A stretch of 64,000 nt of DNA, from NCBI RefSeq assembly GCF_905163445.1, contig NC_053185.1, positions 18,990,001 through 19,054,000 of the forward strand, given 5' to 3'. Below are positions 32,468 through 44,039 of the stretch, piece after piece. This stretch comes from Pararge aegeria. Taxonomy: Eukaryota > Arthropoda > Insecta > Lepidoptera > Nymphalidae. Position 1 is the first letter of the stretch. Every line of letters begins with the position of its first letter. The position numbers were made by a program, and so were the translations under genes. The notes under the pieces are model-generated. The model was not told the origin of the DNA and ran no database searches. It was given only the letters and a program-made list of their open reading frames with translations.

Positions 32468-32650
32468 ATATATATATATATATATACTAGCGGACCCCAG
32501 CGCCATCTGTCGGGCTGATTTGTGAATCTAAACTATCCAGGGTGCCACCCAAAGGCATAGCAAAAAATTCATTCAAATCGGTCCAGCCGTTTAGGAGGAG
32601 TTCAGTGACATACACACGCACACAATAATTATATATATAAAGATATATCA
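32468..32650 (+). repeat. (TA)n tract and repeat family E, copy 2
   Basis: A (TA)10 microsatellite (32468-32487) precedes ACTAGCGGACCCCAGCGCCA to ACATACACACGCACACAATA. It is almost the same as 20198-20358. Confidence 0.78.
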
Positions 32651-33269
32651 ATTATTATATCCTATAAAGTATAAGCCTACCGAAGGAAAATGACTCAGAA
32701 GCAAATAAAAACAAACTAATTAAACATTAAACTAAATAAACATGGTTATAGTACTTCCCCGGACGAGCTCTGTTACAAAAAGCTCTATAACTTCTAGCCA
32801 TACAAATCGGTCGCCACTGAAGTTACGTGAATAGATTAATGAGTGATCATTCTCGCAATCGTCCATACATCCGCAGTAACGGATCTGTTTAGTGTGGGAA
32901 AGACAATAAAACTCCATTAATGAATGCTATGACCGGTCGAATCATCTGATGTAGGGGCCTTAGCGAGTATTTCAGGTACTTGACGTTTCATAGTACTTTA
33001 AAATAAATATACTTTAGGGCTCACTTAAGAGCCACGTAAGAACCAAGGCTGGCCACTATATATTGAGTAAATTTAATTTATTTTAACCCGCGACGCAAAA
33101 ACACGAAAGTTTTTATAAGTTTCACGTCTCCGTCTCTATGTGTGTGTATGTGTGTGTGTGTGTGTGCACGTGAGTGTCTGTGTCTGTTTTTTTTTCGGTT
33201 TCAAAGGTCGTAGGTCGTCGTCGTGAAATAGTCGGGAGTGTCTTTGGCTATTTTGATTTTTTTTTAAAT
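32651..33269. other. Gene-free sequence with GT microsatellite
   Basis: A TTCCCCGGACGAGCTCTGTT repeat fragment lies at about 32756. A (GT)n tract is at 33138-33166. No gene. Confidence 0.5.
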
Positions 33270-33430
33270 TCAACATTAAAAATTAATTTATTTTAAGTAG
33301 TTCCAGTTTTTAAACACTTTTAAAACGTCAAGTCAGTCTGTTTGTTTTGACTCTACCACCGGTTCGAAAGGCGGATTCCACCGAGAAGAGCCGGCAAGAA
33401 ACTCAGCAGAATGCTCTTTTTCAACAACAT
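33270..33430 (-). repeat. Repeat family C, reversed copy
   Basis: AAGTCAGTCTGTTTGTTTTG, ACTCTACCACCGGTTCGAAA and CACCGAGAAGAGCCGGCAAG are the reverse complement of 18995-19215. Confidence 0.75.
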
Positions 33431-34227
33431 TTTACAGTTTGCAATGAAACACGTATATATACAATACATTTTGAATCTACGATCTACGATCTTATTCTTT
33501 TTTTCTATCATTACGTTCTGTGGAATTAACTATCCACAGACCAATAAGATGAGTGCGAAACATTGCAAGAAAATGATGTCTTTTTTGAGGTCTCAGATGA
33601 GCTACAGAAGGAGCTACTTTAGTACTTTATCTGAGCTCTCTCGACCTCTGAACCTCCTAAGTGACTTTCAGATCGAATCCCATCCCGTGCTTTCATTTCA
33701 TAAAAGTTAGTGTTTATATTCTGTTCCTTCGTGAACAGATCTCATTGATAACCAGTTTGTGCGACCCAAATCTTTTCTAATAAACCTCACATAGAATATT
33801 GTATTCATATGTTATCTTGTAAACGCAAGACGAAAACAAATAAATAAAATTGAAATGTCTAGCGGTTATTTCGAAATCCCATATGCTGCCTAAACAAACA
33901 AACGTTTTAAAAATTTCAGGCGTGGAGGTTTCCTCGCGATGTTTTCCTTCATTCGCCTTTTCATTCCTTACAATGAATAAATAATTAAGAACATTACTAT
34001 TTTTTTTTTTTTTTTCAAATAAAACAATCACATAAAAATGGTTAGTATAAAAGCACCGAAAAAACCGCAGACGTTTGTACTCGGTGCCATCAGCAACCTT
34101 ATGATTATGTGATTACCTTAGGTGTTTAATTAGAAGAATAAAACACCAGCTGTGGGAAAAACATACTGCTACATTTTGAACGATAGGAACAAAGTAAGCG
34201 TGTAAATTTATCTCCTTCATTGAGATA
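33431..34227. other. Gene-free sequence
   Basis: A 40-bp SINE-A fragment (GGAGGTTTCCTCGCGATGTT) is at about 33922-33955. Otherwise nothing recognised. Confidence 0.45.
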
Positions 34228-34712
34228 TACAGTCAAACCTGGGTAAGTGAGAACTGGATAAGTGAGAAAACTCTATAAGTGAGAGTAATAGCCAGGACCC
34301 GTCATTTTAAGCTCCCAAAACCTCTATTAGCGAGAAACAGAAACCTTTGTAAGAGAGAGTCGTTTTTCCCTCACGGACCTCGTAAGTGAGACTGCTACTT
34401 ATCTATACCCCTATAAGCGACAGTCGAGCAAGCAATATTCGACAAAATTTATGAGTTAGAGAAAAACATTCAAAATACAAAAACAGAAACACAAACGAAA
34501 TTGACGGATTTTTTAAATGTAAATAAGTTCTAAATAAAAAAAAAATTACATTGTGCATTAATATATGTCTTGTTATTGCTGCGTACCTCTATAAGAGAGA
34601 AACGCTACCCATGTACCTGCATTAGCGAGAAACTCGGGTTAGTGAGAAACCTCTATAAGCGAGAATGAGATTGTGCTCCCTTGAACTCTCGCTTATCCAG
34701 GTTTGACTATAT
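34228..34712. mobile_element. pogo/Tigger-like MITE
   Basis: The ends are ACAGTCAAACCTGGGTAAGT and the inverse ATCCAGGTTTGACTATA, each bordered by TA as expected for the Tc1/mariner superfamily. CAGTCAAACCT resembles the ends of pogo-like elements (family knowledge). Inside, GTAAGTGAGA / ATAAGCGAGA-like words recur about ten times in one orientation. The 485 bp carry no transposase, so it is non-autonomous. It sits in repeat family E; TATATTTCTTGTGTAT is found next to it twice (about 34708 and 34748). Confidence 0.78.
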
Positions 34713-34741
34713 TTCTTGTGTATATCGTGTGTATTGAGGTT

Positions 34742-34888
34742 TATATCTATATTTCTTGTGTATGTCACTGAACTCCTACTAAGCGGCTGGACCGATTTGA
34801 ATAAATTTTTTGGTATGCGTTTGGGTGGCACCCTGGAAGGTTTAGGTTCAAAAATTCAGCCCGACAGATGGCGCTGTGGTCCGCTAGA

Positions 34889-34916
<28 letters not shown>
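34742..34916 (-). repeat. Repeat family E, reversed copy, with (AT)n
   Basis: GTCACTGAACTCCTACTAAG, GTTTGGGTGGCACCCTGGAA and CCCGACAGATGGCGCTGTGG are the inverse of 20198-20358. A (AT)13 microsatellite follows at 34889-34915. Confidence 0.78.
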
Positions 34917-34920
<4 letters not shown>

Positions 34921-35332
34921 GTAAATTATTTCCGTTATATATATATATAGTATAGTAACCGATAGTTATATATTTTTAATATCGATACATTTGCCTTCTT
35001 GCATCACTGGCAACACGCACGAATCGATGTCTGCATCTAACAAATTGCGCATTTACTCGTAATAAGTACACGCGGAAAAGATCATATGTCTAAATAGTCC
35101 TAATTAAGTACGGCGTGGCATTGAAATAGAGTCATGATGGGCTGCCGTTGACCCCGCTTGACACGGAGCCAGCTCGGTAATAGTTTTTGCCTTCGCGTGG
35201 GTAAAATGATAACTAGCCTTATTATCTAGTCTACCTAGGACTACCCAGGTGACTTTTATAGCTAACATAACTTAACTGCCTTATTTAAAAAGCCTACTAC
35301 ATAATTTTAATTAAGTCAATATTTATATGATA
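34917..35332. other. Gene-free sequence
   Basis: A moderately GC-richer patch (about 35108-35205) has no open frame or repeat match. Confidence 0.45.
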
Positions 35333-35880
35333 ACTAGCGGTTCCCTGCGAATTCGTCCGTCAAATCAATCGAGAAGCTAGAATATATATGATGGTGGCAT
35401 CACAATCATCGTGGGTAGCTATGTACCTACTATTATTTTACGTGGTATATTAGATGAAACATACATACATCCATCCATACATCCATCCATACAACCATCT
35501 ATACATCCATCCACGCATTCGATCGTCGTCTCTTGTGGCTAACAGTTATTTGTGAAGAGTTATGTTTTTTATCTCCGACATTATTTATCAGATCCTTATT
35601 AAAATAAGACCATACATGCATGATAGTATACACTTTAAATAAAAAACAAATTATTACAATCGGTTCAGACTTAACGGAGCTATGAAGTAAAATTGATAAA
35701 AAAAATTATCCCATTTCCCGGACGAAACTTATTGTTTATCGGGATAAAAAGTAGCCTATATGATGACCCGGAATATCAACTACCACTTTACCAAGTTTTA
35801 TTTGAATTCGTTCAGTAGTTTTCACGTGATGCCCGGACAGACAGACAGACAAAAATTAAATAAAAATCTGTTTTGGACTC
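35333..35880 (+). repeat. 'CTAGCGGTTCCCTGCGAATTCGTCCG' type repeat with CATC/CATA microsatellite
   Basis: It starts ACTAGCGGTTCCCTGCGAAT. A (CATC/CATA)n tract lies at 35459-35516. It ends with GTTTATCGGGATAAAAAGTA and GACAGACAGACAGACAAAAA. These pieces belong to the common repeat class but may be two insertions. Confidence 0.5.
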
Positions 35881-36224
35881 AGTATTGATTACAAAGCATC
35901 CCCCGGTGAAAATTTTCAAAATATATTAAATGTACAGAAATCTTCCAATTATAGTTAACGCAAGTTACGTCTATGCAAGGGATGTGCTTAAAAATAACAT
36001 TTACCCGCTTGTTTTAATAAACCCATAAGTCTGAAATTGGCAGTTACTTAATTCGGTTCTTAGTTTGATGCCAGTTTATTAAATTCAGGCCGCAGAGTCG
36101 TTTTCGTGTATCAAAACTGCACACATACTTAACTGTTTAATTTATATTTTCCGTTGTGTATTTTTTAATTTATTCTAGCTATTATATTTTTTTTATTCTA
36201 GCGGTTTATTCAGTGGAAATATAT
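35881..36224. other. Gene-free sequence
   Basis: Nothing recognised. Confidence 0.4.
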
Positions 36225-36450
36225 AGACAACCGGTTGGCGCAGTGGACAGCGACCCTGTTTTCTGAGTCCAAAGCCGAGGGTTTGATTCCCACAACTGGA
36301 AAAATGTTTGTGTGATGAGCATGAATGTTTTTCAGTGTCTGGGTGTTTATCTGTATATTCTAAGTATTTATTTTTAATTATATCCATAAAAATATTTATC
36401 AGCTATCTTAGTTCCCATAACACAAGCTACCGTTACTTTGGGGCTAATGG
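36225..36450 (+). mobile_element. SINE-B, 3' end truncated
   Basis: GACAACCGGTTGGCGCAGTG, GGGTTTGATTCCCACAACTG and CCGTTACTTTGGGGCTAATG; the last ~40 bases are lost. Confidence 0.85.
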
Positions 36451-37304
36451 CTTTATTTTTTTTATCCTATTTGTAAGGTATTCTAGAAAATAATAAAGAT
36501 TAGATTAGATTAGTAAATTGCAAAGCGACTGTTTTCTATTAGCGCGACACAGATCGCACTTTTTTTTAAATAAAAACTGCTTGCCCATTTATAAAAACCT
36601 TCGCTATTTACATTAAATTTATCCCACGGAAGTAGTTCGCAAAGGTTTCCGTGTGAACTTGTGAAGGAATATCTACCTTGTTTTATTTTACGGTGCCCAT
36701 TGTTTCTACTTGGCGTATCATTCAGTTTTATGTATCGTCTTCGCATAACAAATAAGCATTAACGTAGCGTAATAATGAACAAAAGGCGTTAGGAACTAGA
36801 GCGTAAATATAATTTGCATAGCTTAAAAAATAGAAAGGTATCTATAGCCCAGCGGACGAAAAAATAACCTACTTAAGCATGGTTTGTTTACTCAAATTGT
36901 TTTCTCGCAATCATAACGGCGCCGGTTTGTGCCGAAAGGCGGGTATCGGCTACTTCGAAGAGTTGGCGGGTACTGTACACCCGCATCGTATATTAGTGCG
37001 TTGCGATCTGGAATAATCTCCGATAATATGAGATAGGAGGCCTGTATCCTAGTCGTTGGAACTTATGAAAGACTAAGTATGATGAATGAGTATTTATAAT
37101 GATGCTGGTAATTAAGTACAAATTGACTTAGATATTATAAAACTGCATTATAATATACTACTATTATCTTTTTTTTTTCAGGAGACTTTTCCAGGTTCTT
37201 TAAATCGTCAAAGAATTTATATCCACGTGTATGCGACACTGTTGCATATAAACTAATTGAAAATCAATTCAAAATTTTAAAAATACATTTATTTGAAATA
37301 GGCA
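36451..37304. other. Mostly gene-free; one unclassified repeat
   Basis: About 36895-37080 is GC-richer with GTGCCGAAAGGCGGGTATCG and GATAGGAGGCCTGTATCC; the latter resembles a SINE tail seen at 42758. No gene. Confidence 0.45.
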
Positions 37305-37528
37305 AGAAATTAAAATATCACTTGCATCAACAGGAATATATCGTGTTAAAACCTACATACCCGGGAATTCTCCATAAAGAACTCCAAAAGCGTGTTGAGT
37401 CCAATCCGCACTGGGCCAGCGTGGTCTACCGCCTAAACCCTTCTTATTGTGGGAGGAGACCCGAGCACTGTACTTGGCCAGTAATTGGTTGATATTATGA
37501 TGATGATGACGATGATGACGATGATGAG
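37305..37528 (+). mobile_element. SINE-A, headless
   Basis: AAATTAAAATATCACTTGCA, GTCCAATCCGCACTGGGCCA, CTTATTGTGGGAGGAGACCC and a long GATGATGATGACGATGATG tail. Confidence 0.85.
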
Positions 37529-37939
37529 GCTTAATCTATTATGGTAAATATTAGGTAAGCAATTCATGCTCCTCACAAGAAAGTGCCTAGAGAACTCCTC
37601 AACCAATAATTCTCCGTCTTCGGGAAAAACAATATTTTGTAGAAGGTTATAAGCAGTTGAAATTTGGTTATTAGGTAAAACTTAGATATAATTGCAAAAA
37701 AAAAGTTAACAAAAAAGAATTGACCTTGACACCCAACAAATCAAGAAATAAATATTTTCTGCAACATTTTGAAGTCTGTGCCTAGTAAAATGCAAAAATT
37801 ACTGACAAATTGTTTAATCATATTGAAAGGTTTAATGATTATGAAAGAAGCTATAGAAATATAAAAAGTTGTATATGTTTACAGTTGTAAAAAAATTACT
37901 TAAGCTTACTCATCGATTCTCAAACCAACTTATACATTC

Positions 37940-38300
37940 AGGCGCCCTGATCAATGGTGGGTGCGGCTGCTACCAGTGCCGAGCAGGCCAAGAGGCACAA
38001 AAATGAAAACCTTGATATTAATTTCATTTTGGTGCCGTTTGGAGTATAGAATTGGCGGCTCGGGGGCTCGAGCTCGAACTGTCAAAAAGGGTTAACGAGT
38101 CTACTGGTGATCCTAGAGTTACTAGCCTTCGCCAAAGAATTAGTTAGGCCATTCAAACACGCAATGCTGATGACATTTTAGGCACTTGGCATCGCTAAAG
38201 TGGTTTGAAGACGTTTTAGATTTGTGTAGTTTTATTTTGGTACGTAGGTTATTTTACGTTATTTTTGTCAGTAGAAACTTGTTGTTTTTTTTGAGTAGAA
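37940..38300 (+). mobile_element. LINE 3' fragment with 'STGDPR..QRIS.AIQ..NA' peptide
   Basis: The plus strand encodes VNESTGDPRVTSLRQRIS, then AIQTRNADDILGTW after a stop. This resembles a C-terminal peptide repeated in lepidopteran retroelement ORFs. Its 3' UTR (GTGGTTTGAAGACGTTTTAG) is shared with 43040-43115. Confidence 0.6.
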
Positions 38301-39649
38301 AAAAATAATATTTTGCACCGAAAAATATACCAATCTTACCGTACTTATCTAGTTATTAATAATTCTATTTATTCTCAAGACCGTTACGTGACCTCATTTT
38401 GAAATTAAAACTATGCAAATAAAAATATTTGCCAAATGGTATCCGACGGGTTTTTTCTTTAAAATAATGTTATGACTGAAGCAAGCTGTATTTATTTGTA
38501 TAATTTTGGGAACTGGTACGTGAATTTTCAAAAGCTTTTAAAAACCTCGAAGAAAGACGGGTCTATCTACGTGGTTCATAATAAATTTGGCAATCGATTC
38601 ACAATATAAAAAAAAAACGATTTGTTTGCTCGAGTTTCAGAGTCAAAGTCAAAATGAAGACAAGGTAAAACCCATTTCTCCACAAAAGAAGAAGAGGAAG
38701 ATGTGGTGATGCCGGTAATTTTCAGACTTTGTTAGCCAAATACGACGTCATTTTAAAACGTAGTTTGAACCTTGCCAGTCTTTTAGTTTGTAATAATTTT
38801 CCAGAAGATCTACTGAGTCGATTGTGTTCGCATTTTTTTAACGTTTTGCGAAACAGATTCTTTAGGAATTCAACTCTAAAATTTCTTGAGGAATGTAGAT
38901 TCTTTAGCTTCCAAGGTTTTAGTAAACCATATTACTCATGCTCAGCTTGATCTCCTGCGGGGTGTTTTTATCATGACTTCAAGTTATTTATTTACTTGGG
39001 TACGAAAACTAAGCAAAACTACGTATAAAAAGTCAGGACGGTTACAAGGACAGCAGAAGCCCCAGAATGTGAAAATAATAGAAGTAAGAGAATACTTAGT
39101 AGGTTAAATACATTAAGACAGGTTGTGACCTGAGGGATTTGTGAGTATACTCAAAAAAGTATTCCTTACCTTGATCGGCTCGCTCTGAAATAATTAAGAC
39201 TAATCACTTTTCTTGCCAAAACAGACGCGATAAATTCGCTAAGTTAATCGATTCCCTTGAACGGTATTCTTGACGTAAAATGTTGGATTGCGTGATTTGC
39301 AATAATTACTGTAGGAATAAATAGGATCATTATTTCTGCCGCCAACCTAATAAGGGCCTATGACAGTATTTATTGTTCTAAGAAATCGCCAACTACGTTA
39401 TTATTTTCACTCTCACCAAAGTGACGTTGTTCTATGATGTTGTGTGAAAACACAATGTGTGTCGTAAAAAAACAATGAAAAAATAAGTATGTATAAACTA
39501 GATAGAGTTTGTAGAATGGATTAATGAATTGTACGAAAAGAGTGTAGGGTCCTAATGCTCTCCTTTTTTGGCATAGAATTAGTTGAAAGGACGGAAAGTG
39601 ACATAATTTTTATCCCATGAAAACGAACGGTTACCAACTTGTTAATTTT
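38301..39649. other. Gene-free sequence; possible DNA-transposon debris
   Basis: An open segment at 38726-38905 translates LLAKYDVILKRSLNLASLL, which vaguely recalls hAT-type ZMYM1-like proteins (LLSKYDPVLKEHL). The similarity is weak and the frame ends soon after. The rest has no feature. Confidence 0.3.
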
Positions 39650-39892
39650 GACGGCCGATTGGCGCAGTTTGCAGCGACCCTGCTTTCGGAGCCCAAGGCC
39701 GTGAGTTCAATTCCCACTACTGGAAAATGTTTGTGTAATGAGCATGAATGTTTTTCAGTGTCTGGGTGTTTATATTTATATTCAAAGTATTATGTATATC
39801 ATTCATAAAAAAAAACATCAGTCATCTTAGTACCCATAACACAAGCTACGCTTACTTTGGGGCTGGATGGCGATGTGTATATTGTCGTATAG
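39650..39892 (+). mobile_element. SINE-B, full length
   Basis: GACGGCCGATTGGCGCAGTT, GTGAGTTCAATTCCCACTAC and CGATGTGTATATTGTCGTAT. Confidence 0.9.
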
Positions 39893-40117
39893 TCTTCCTC
39901 TGTAGAGTATTCGCCAAGTTTACAGATCACCTGATACACTGAGGTGATTAACCTTGAATGGTATTCTTGTAGATCTAATAAGTGGATCGCATGATTTGCA
40001 ATAATAATATTTATAGGAATAAATAGGATCTGCCATGAACTCTAACCTCGAATTGGACACATAAATCAAAGTTGACACCTTAATTTCTTTTTGTTTTTCG
40101 ACTTGCTCGGAGTTATC

Positions 40118-40400
40118 ATTGCTCCTCCCACAATGAGAAGGAGTTACGGCCGTAGTCCACCACGCTGGCCCAGTGCGGATTGGTGGACTCAACACACCTT
40201 CCCAACATTATGTAGAACTCTCTGGCATGCTAGTTTCCTCACGATGTTTTCCTCACCGTTGAAGCAAGTGATATTTTAATTACTTAAAACGCACATAACT
40301 TCGAAAAATTGGAGGTTAGGTTGGTTTCGTGCTGGTATTCGAACTCGGCCCACGAAAGTGAAGTTTAGCTCTTGCCTACTGGGCTATCACCGCTTCGCAC
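40118..40400 (-). mobile_element. SINE-A, nearly full length
   Basis: CTCCTCCCACAATGAGAAGG, GGCCCAGTGCGGATTGGTGG, GCTGGTATTCGAACTCGGCC and the head end CTACTGGGCTATCACCGC. Confidence 0.9.
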
Positions 40401-40439
40401 CGCTCGGAGTTATCTTGAAATACTATTTACTTAAGACTC

Positions 40440-40609
40440 TCACTTTCAGACAAACATACTGACGGCAGCTGGTCACGCAATCGAACGTTCCGTATTCTGT
40501 GTTCGAGACCCATTCTGGTCGTACCGTATTCTTCATGGTCTTGCATTGCTTTATAAAATTAGTAATTTGTAATCAATTTTAAGATACGACTGCTTTTTGC
40601 CCATTGGAG
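40440..40609. repeat. Unclassified repeat, inverse match to 24050-24145
   Basis: GTGTTCGAGACCCATTCTGG then TCGTACC and CTTCATGGTCTTGCATTGCT are the reverse complement of the segment near 24.1 kb. Confidence 0.6.
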
Positions 40610-40905
40610 TAGTTGATAGCCCAGTTGGTAGCACTACGACTTCATCAGGGGCCGAGTTCGAATCCCAGCCCGCACCTCTAACCTTTCTAAGTTATGTGCA
40701 TTTTAAGCAATTCAAATATCACTTGTTTCAACGGTGAAAGACAACATCGTGAGGAAACCTGCATGCCTGGGAGTTGTCCATAATGTTCTCAAAGGTGTGT
40801 GGAGTCCACCAATCCGCACTGGGCCAGCGTGGTGGCCTGAAATGTGTCTCATTGTGGGAGGAGACCCATGCTATGTAGTGGGACTGTAATGCAGTCTAGC
40901 AGTTT
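40610..40905 (+). mobile_element. SINE-A, nearly full length
   Basis: TTGATAGCCCAGTTGGTAGC, GAGTTCGAATCCCAGCCCGC, CAACATCGTGAGGAAACCTG and TCATTGTGGGAGGAGACCC. With 40118-40400 it forms an inverted pair of SINE-A about 210 bp apart. Confidence 0.9.
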
Positions 40906-40997
40906 GAGAGGGTTATTAAAAAAATATACCTATATACAAAATAAGTTGAGATTGAAAAGAAAAGTAAACTGTATCATCTTTATTTGTTTATCTGAAA

Positions 40998-41205
40998 TAA
41001 TGTCAAAGTCAAAAATGTCTTTTTTCAAGTAGGCCCATAGATGGCACTTTTGATGCGTACATTACATGAGAATTACACGGTAGTGAATTGATGGCGATAA
41101 CCATATTCGTAAACTCAAAACTAAAGCTACTAGGGTTCCAAACGCGTTCTGGTCTAAGAAAAAGCCTACAACAAACTTAGCCGGGTGTTTAATAAATGTT
41201 GTCAT
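40998..41205 (-). mobile_element. LINE-tail family D, copy 3
   Basis: AGTCAAAAATGTCTTTTTTC, AGTAGGCCCATAGATGGCAC and AAGCCTACAACAAACTTAGC, as in 15815-16020. Confidence 0.78.
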
Positions 41206-41619
41206 GGAAAAATAGATCAAATTACTAAAGGAAAATATAACCAAATAAAACAGGCGTTTTTGTACCCGAATGTAACGACTACATCCAATTGAGCGGTCAC
41301 CATAAAATTATCCATTTGGTCAGCAATGAACTTTCCCCGCACTAGGAATAACATACCACTCCCTTACATTACACGTGTCCTATACGTATATGATTATCTA
41401 TGTTTTTTTATTCTAGAACGATTTCAGGCAAAGGCTCGTGTTCGTCTTTGAGCAAAGTCAGGAACCAGTTCCCGATTACAAAGTGGTTTGATATATGGTT
41501 TCCAAAGTTCATAACACTCCAATTGCATTTATATTTCATTTATTGTTTTACGAGAATCTTAAAATACGCTCTCTACGCACTTTTTTTTGACAACTTTTCT
41601 GGCGAAGCGGTGAGCTACT
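41206..41619. other. Gene-free sequence
   Basis: Nothing recognised. Confidence 0.4.
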
Positions 41620-41842
41620 AGGGATTATGGTAGTCATACCCCTAAACGGACATCGCACAGGAACACTAAATCGGTTAGCGGCACGTCTTTGTCGGTAGGG
41701 TGGTGGCCACGGTCAAAGCCTTCCACCAGACCAGACCAGAGAAAATTCAGAAATTGAAAATTCCCAAATCTGCTGGGAATCGAACCCGGTACCTAGTACT
41801 TCAATTCATAGCGTTCGGCGTTGCGCCAGGGAGGTCGTCAGG
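41620..41842 (-). mobile_element. SINE-C copy
   Basis: The plus strand reads TAGTCATACCCCTAAACGG, CGGTTAGCGGCACGTCTTTG, CTGGGAATCGAACCCGGTAC and GTTGCGCCAGGGAGGTCG. The last two are the inverted B-box and A-box of a tRNA-like head. Related pieces are at 50318-50422, 53930-54085 and 57905-58009. Confidence 0.72.
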
Positions 41843-42495
41843 GAGGTGCTTGCACTGAGGAGAGCGAAGAAGCGGATCAGTATTGCGTCTTTCATCGTCA
41901 GTTTTTGCAACAAGTGTGGCCGAAATTGTCGCTCCGGAATTGGTTTGTACACTCACAGAAGAAAATGCTTCCGAGACAATGTTTGAATTGATGTTTTGAT
42001 TGACGACGAGGCCTGAATTATGAATATTTTGATATCTCCTCGCGCCTCCGTATAGTTCCACGGAATACCAGCTTTGATCCATCAAAAGGCGTAGTATATG
42101 CGTGGAGACCAATTTGAGTGACACATTTGTATTTCACTATTTTCTTTTTAATCATTTAAAAAATGCTCTTTTTCTGTAGCTTCCAAATAAACACTTTTTC
42201 TTTCTTTTAAACTGTAGAACAATTATCCATCAACTGTTTTTGTTGATCTCCATGAAAAAGACATTCTAAATTCAATATCATTGATCTTACCGCACATTAT
42301 ATGTTGTTTGGCAATTTTTCAAAACAATATTGAATGCCAAATAGCACTTGGCTGTTACTAAGTTATACACACAACTTATTATGGTTACACCCGCCATTTT
42401 TGGATGGGATTAAGTCATTTTGGAATTTCGGCAGGTTTATCATACAGCTGCTTGGACAAAAATATTGACGAAATGCAGGAGATAATTAACTGCCC
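41843..42495. other. Gene-free sequence
   Basis: A minus-strand open frame at 41801-42124 overlaps the SINE-C head and has no recognisable family. Confidence 0.4.
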
Positions 42496-42805
42496 TAGTA
42501 GGCCAAGTTTGCCAAGTGGTTAACATGGTTAGCTACGGATAACGAAATCCTGGGTTCGATTTCCGGGGCTTACCAAAAAAATATTTGCTATTGTATTTTA
42601 CTACAAATATTATCAGTAGCTGCCCAGAGTTAGAAAATTAGTAGTGTCAGTGCTTCAGATATCACGTTAAGCGAGGTTTCAGTTATTGACAATAATATGG
42701 ATTAATTGTAGTGTAAGTCCACCAACCAGTATTAGAGCTGCGTGGTGGGTGAAATTTGATAGGAGGCCTGTGCCCAGCAGTGCGACATTAACCATTTGAT
42801 ATTAA
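42496..42805 (+). mobile_element. SINE-D with tRNA-like head
   Basis: Head GGCCAAGTTTGCCAAGTGGT then TAACATGG (A-box-like) and CCTGGGTTCGATTTCCGGGG (B-box-like) are followed by a tail GATAGGAGGCCTGTGCCCAG then CAGTGCGACATTAA. A tail of the same kind is at 44300-44425. Confidence 0.6.
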
Positions 42806-43039
42806 TATTGAGGGAGTTCCAAAGAAAAAAAAAAGCCGATATTTTGTAGCGGCGGCCATCTTACATAGCTCTAAAATCAAAATCGGCTCTGTTAAGACGC
42901 TACGATGCCATAGACAGACACACAGTCAGATATTTCAACCTTTTGATTTTAGACCCCGTTGATTTGCGTCGGGAGTTAATAAAAGAAAAACAATATTTAT
43001 TTAAAACAAATAAGTACGATTAGGAACTGTTCCTCGCTG

Positions 43040-43120
43040 CGGTGGTTTCGAAGACGTTTTAGATTTTATTTAGTTGTACATAGTTTATTTTAGGTTATTT
43101 TTGCGTAAAAATAAAGTCAT
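43040..43120 (+). mobile_element. LINE 3' UTR fragment
   Basis: GGTGGTTTCGAAGACGTTTT then TTTATTTTAGGTTATTTTTG matches the tail at 38195-38270 and ends with AAAATAAAG. Confidence 0.55.
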
Positions 43121-43379
43121 TCATAGTTTCACATCTTTCCCAGGCACAAGAAAGGCGGAAGCGAGGCGAGGCGGTGGGAAAGTGATATGACGTCAACGAT
43201 GAGGACCATGTACTTACGGAACAATGCTTGACGACCCGCTGAGGCGTGACGCTTGCACTTGAAACACGGCAAGGTGACACTTTTTATGTATCCAATTTGA
43301 TTCGGACCGTTGCGGATGGACAAATACAGAGCACAATTATAATAGTTCAAAGAAAATAACCGAGATGCAGAAACCGGTT

Positions 43380-43805
43380 TCGGTGTAGGCTAATGTCTAA
43401 ATAAATATCCATTTAATCTAAATCTATCTTCAGATAATAAATTTAACCGAATTATAAAAAAACTGTAGAAGGGTGCATAAGTATATTTCTTAAGGAATCT
43501 CTCTGGCAAACCAACTAATTCAAAACATTCTAAATGTTTACGTATGTTAGCAAATCTGCCTTTGTATGTACATTTGGTATGTACAGTTGATAAAAAGGTA
43601 TTTTCGTTCAGACTGGTCAAAATTATGCATAATCTATGTTCGGTATAAGTTGGAGTAGAAATTCAAAATGACAGGAACCCAGATCAAAAAGGAAGGCCAT
43701 ATATAATAGAGGTACAGAGGAGTACAGACAGAACGGTCAAAGGAAGATTGTAGTTAATTAACAGTGGGATATAAGTTTAGATAGATTGATGTTTGAGTTT
43801 ATAAT
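43380..43805 (-). repeat. Repeat H, copy 2, longer
   Basis: The right part (43550-43805) is the inverse of 27300-27577. The left part extends the element and, on the minus strand, has an open frame (TSLNENTFLSTVHTKCTYKG) of unknown relationship, which suggests a decayed coding element. Confidence 0.65.
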
Positions 43806-44039
43806 GTGTCATATCGTAATTAGATACTTAAACGATTATACGTTGTAAGATATGAATTTACGTCACTTGATTTTAATTTTACATGTGATGTTAGGGCTGT
43901 AGCGGATTTCTTTCAGTAAAACTATGGCAATGGTTTACTTAAACACTATTAGCGTTTCTAAAGCCTGTGAAGTAATATTTCAGTTATCATTTCAATCAAT
44001 CGTTGTTCAATTGTGGTACCTATATATAAAAAACTTTAA

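Noticed and set aside
37496..37528. GATGAC/GATGATG repeats considered as a CRISPR or minisatellite array
   Set aside because: This is the usual simple-repeat tail of SINE-A; there are no spacers.
41801..42124. 107-residue minus-strand frame
   Set aside because: It starts in unique AT-rich DNA and ends in the SINE-C head; no conserved motif was recognised.
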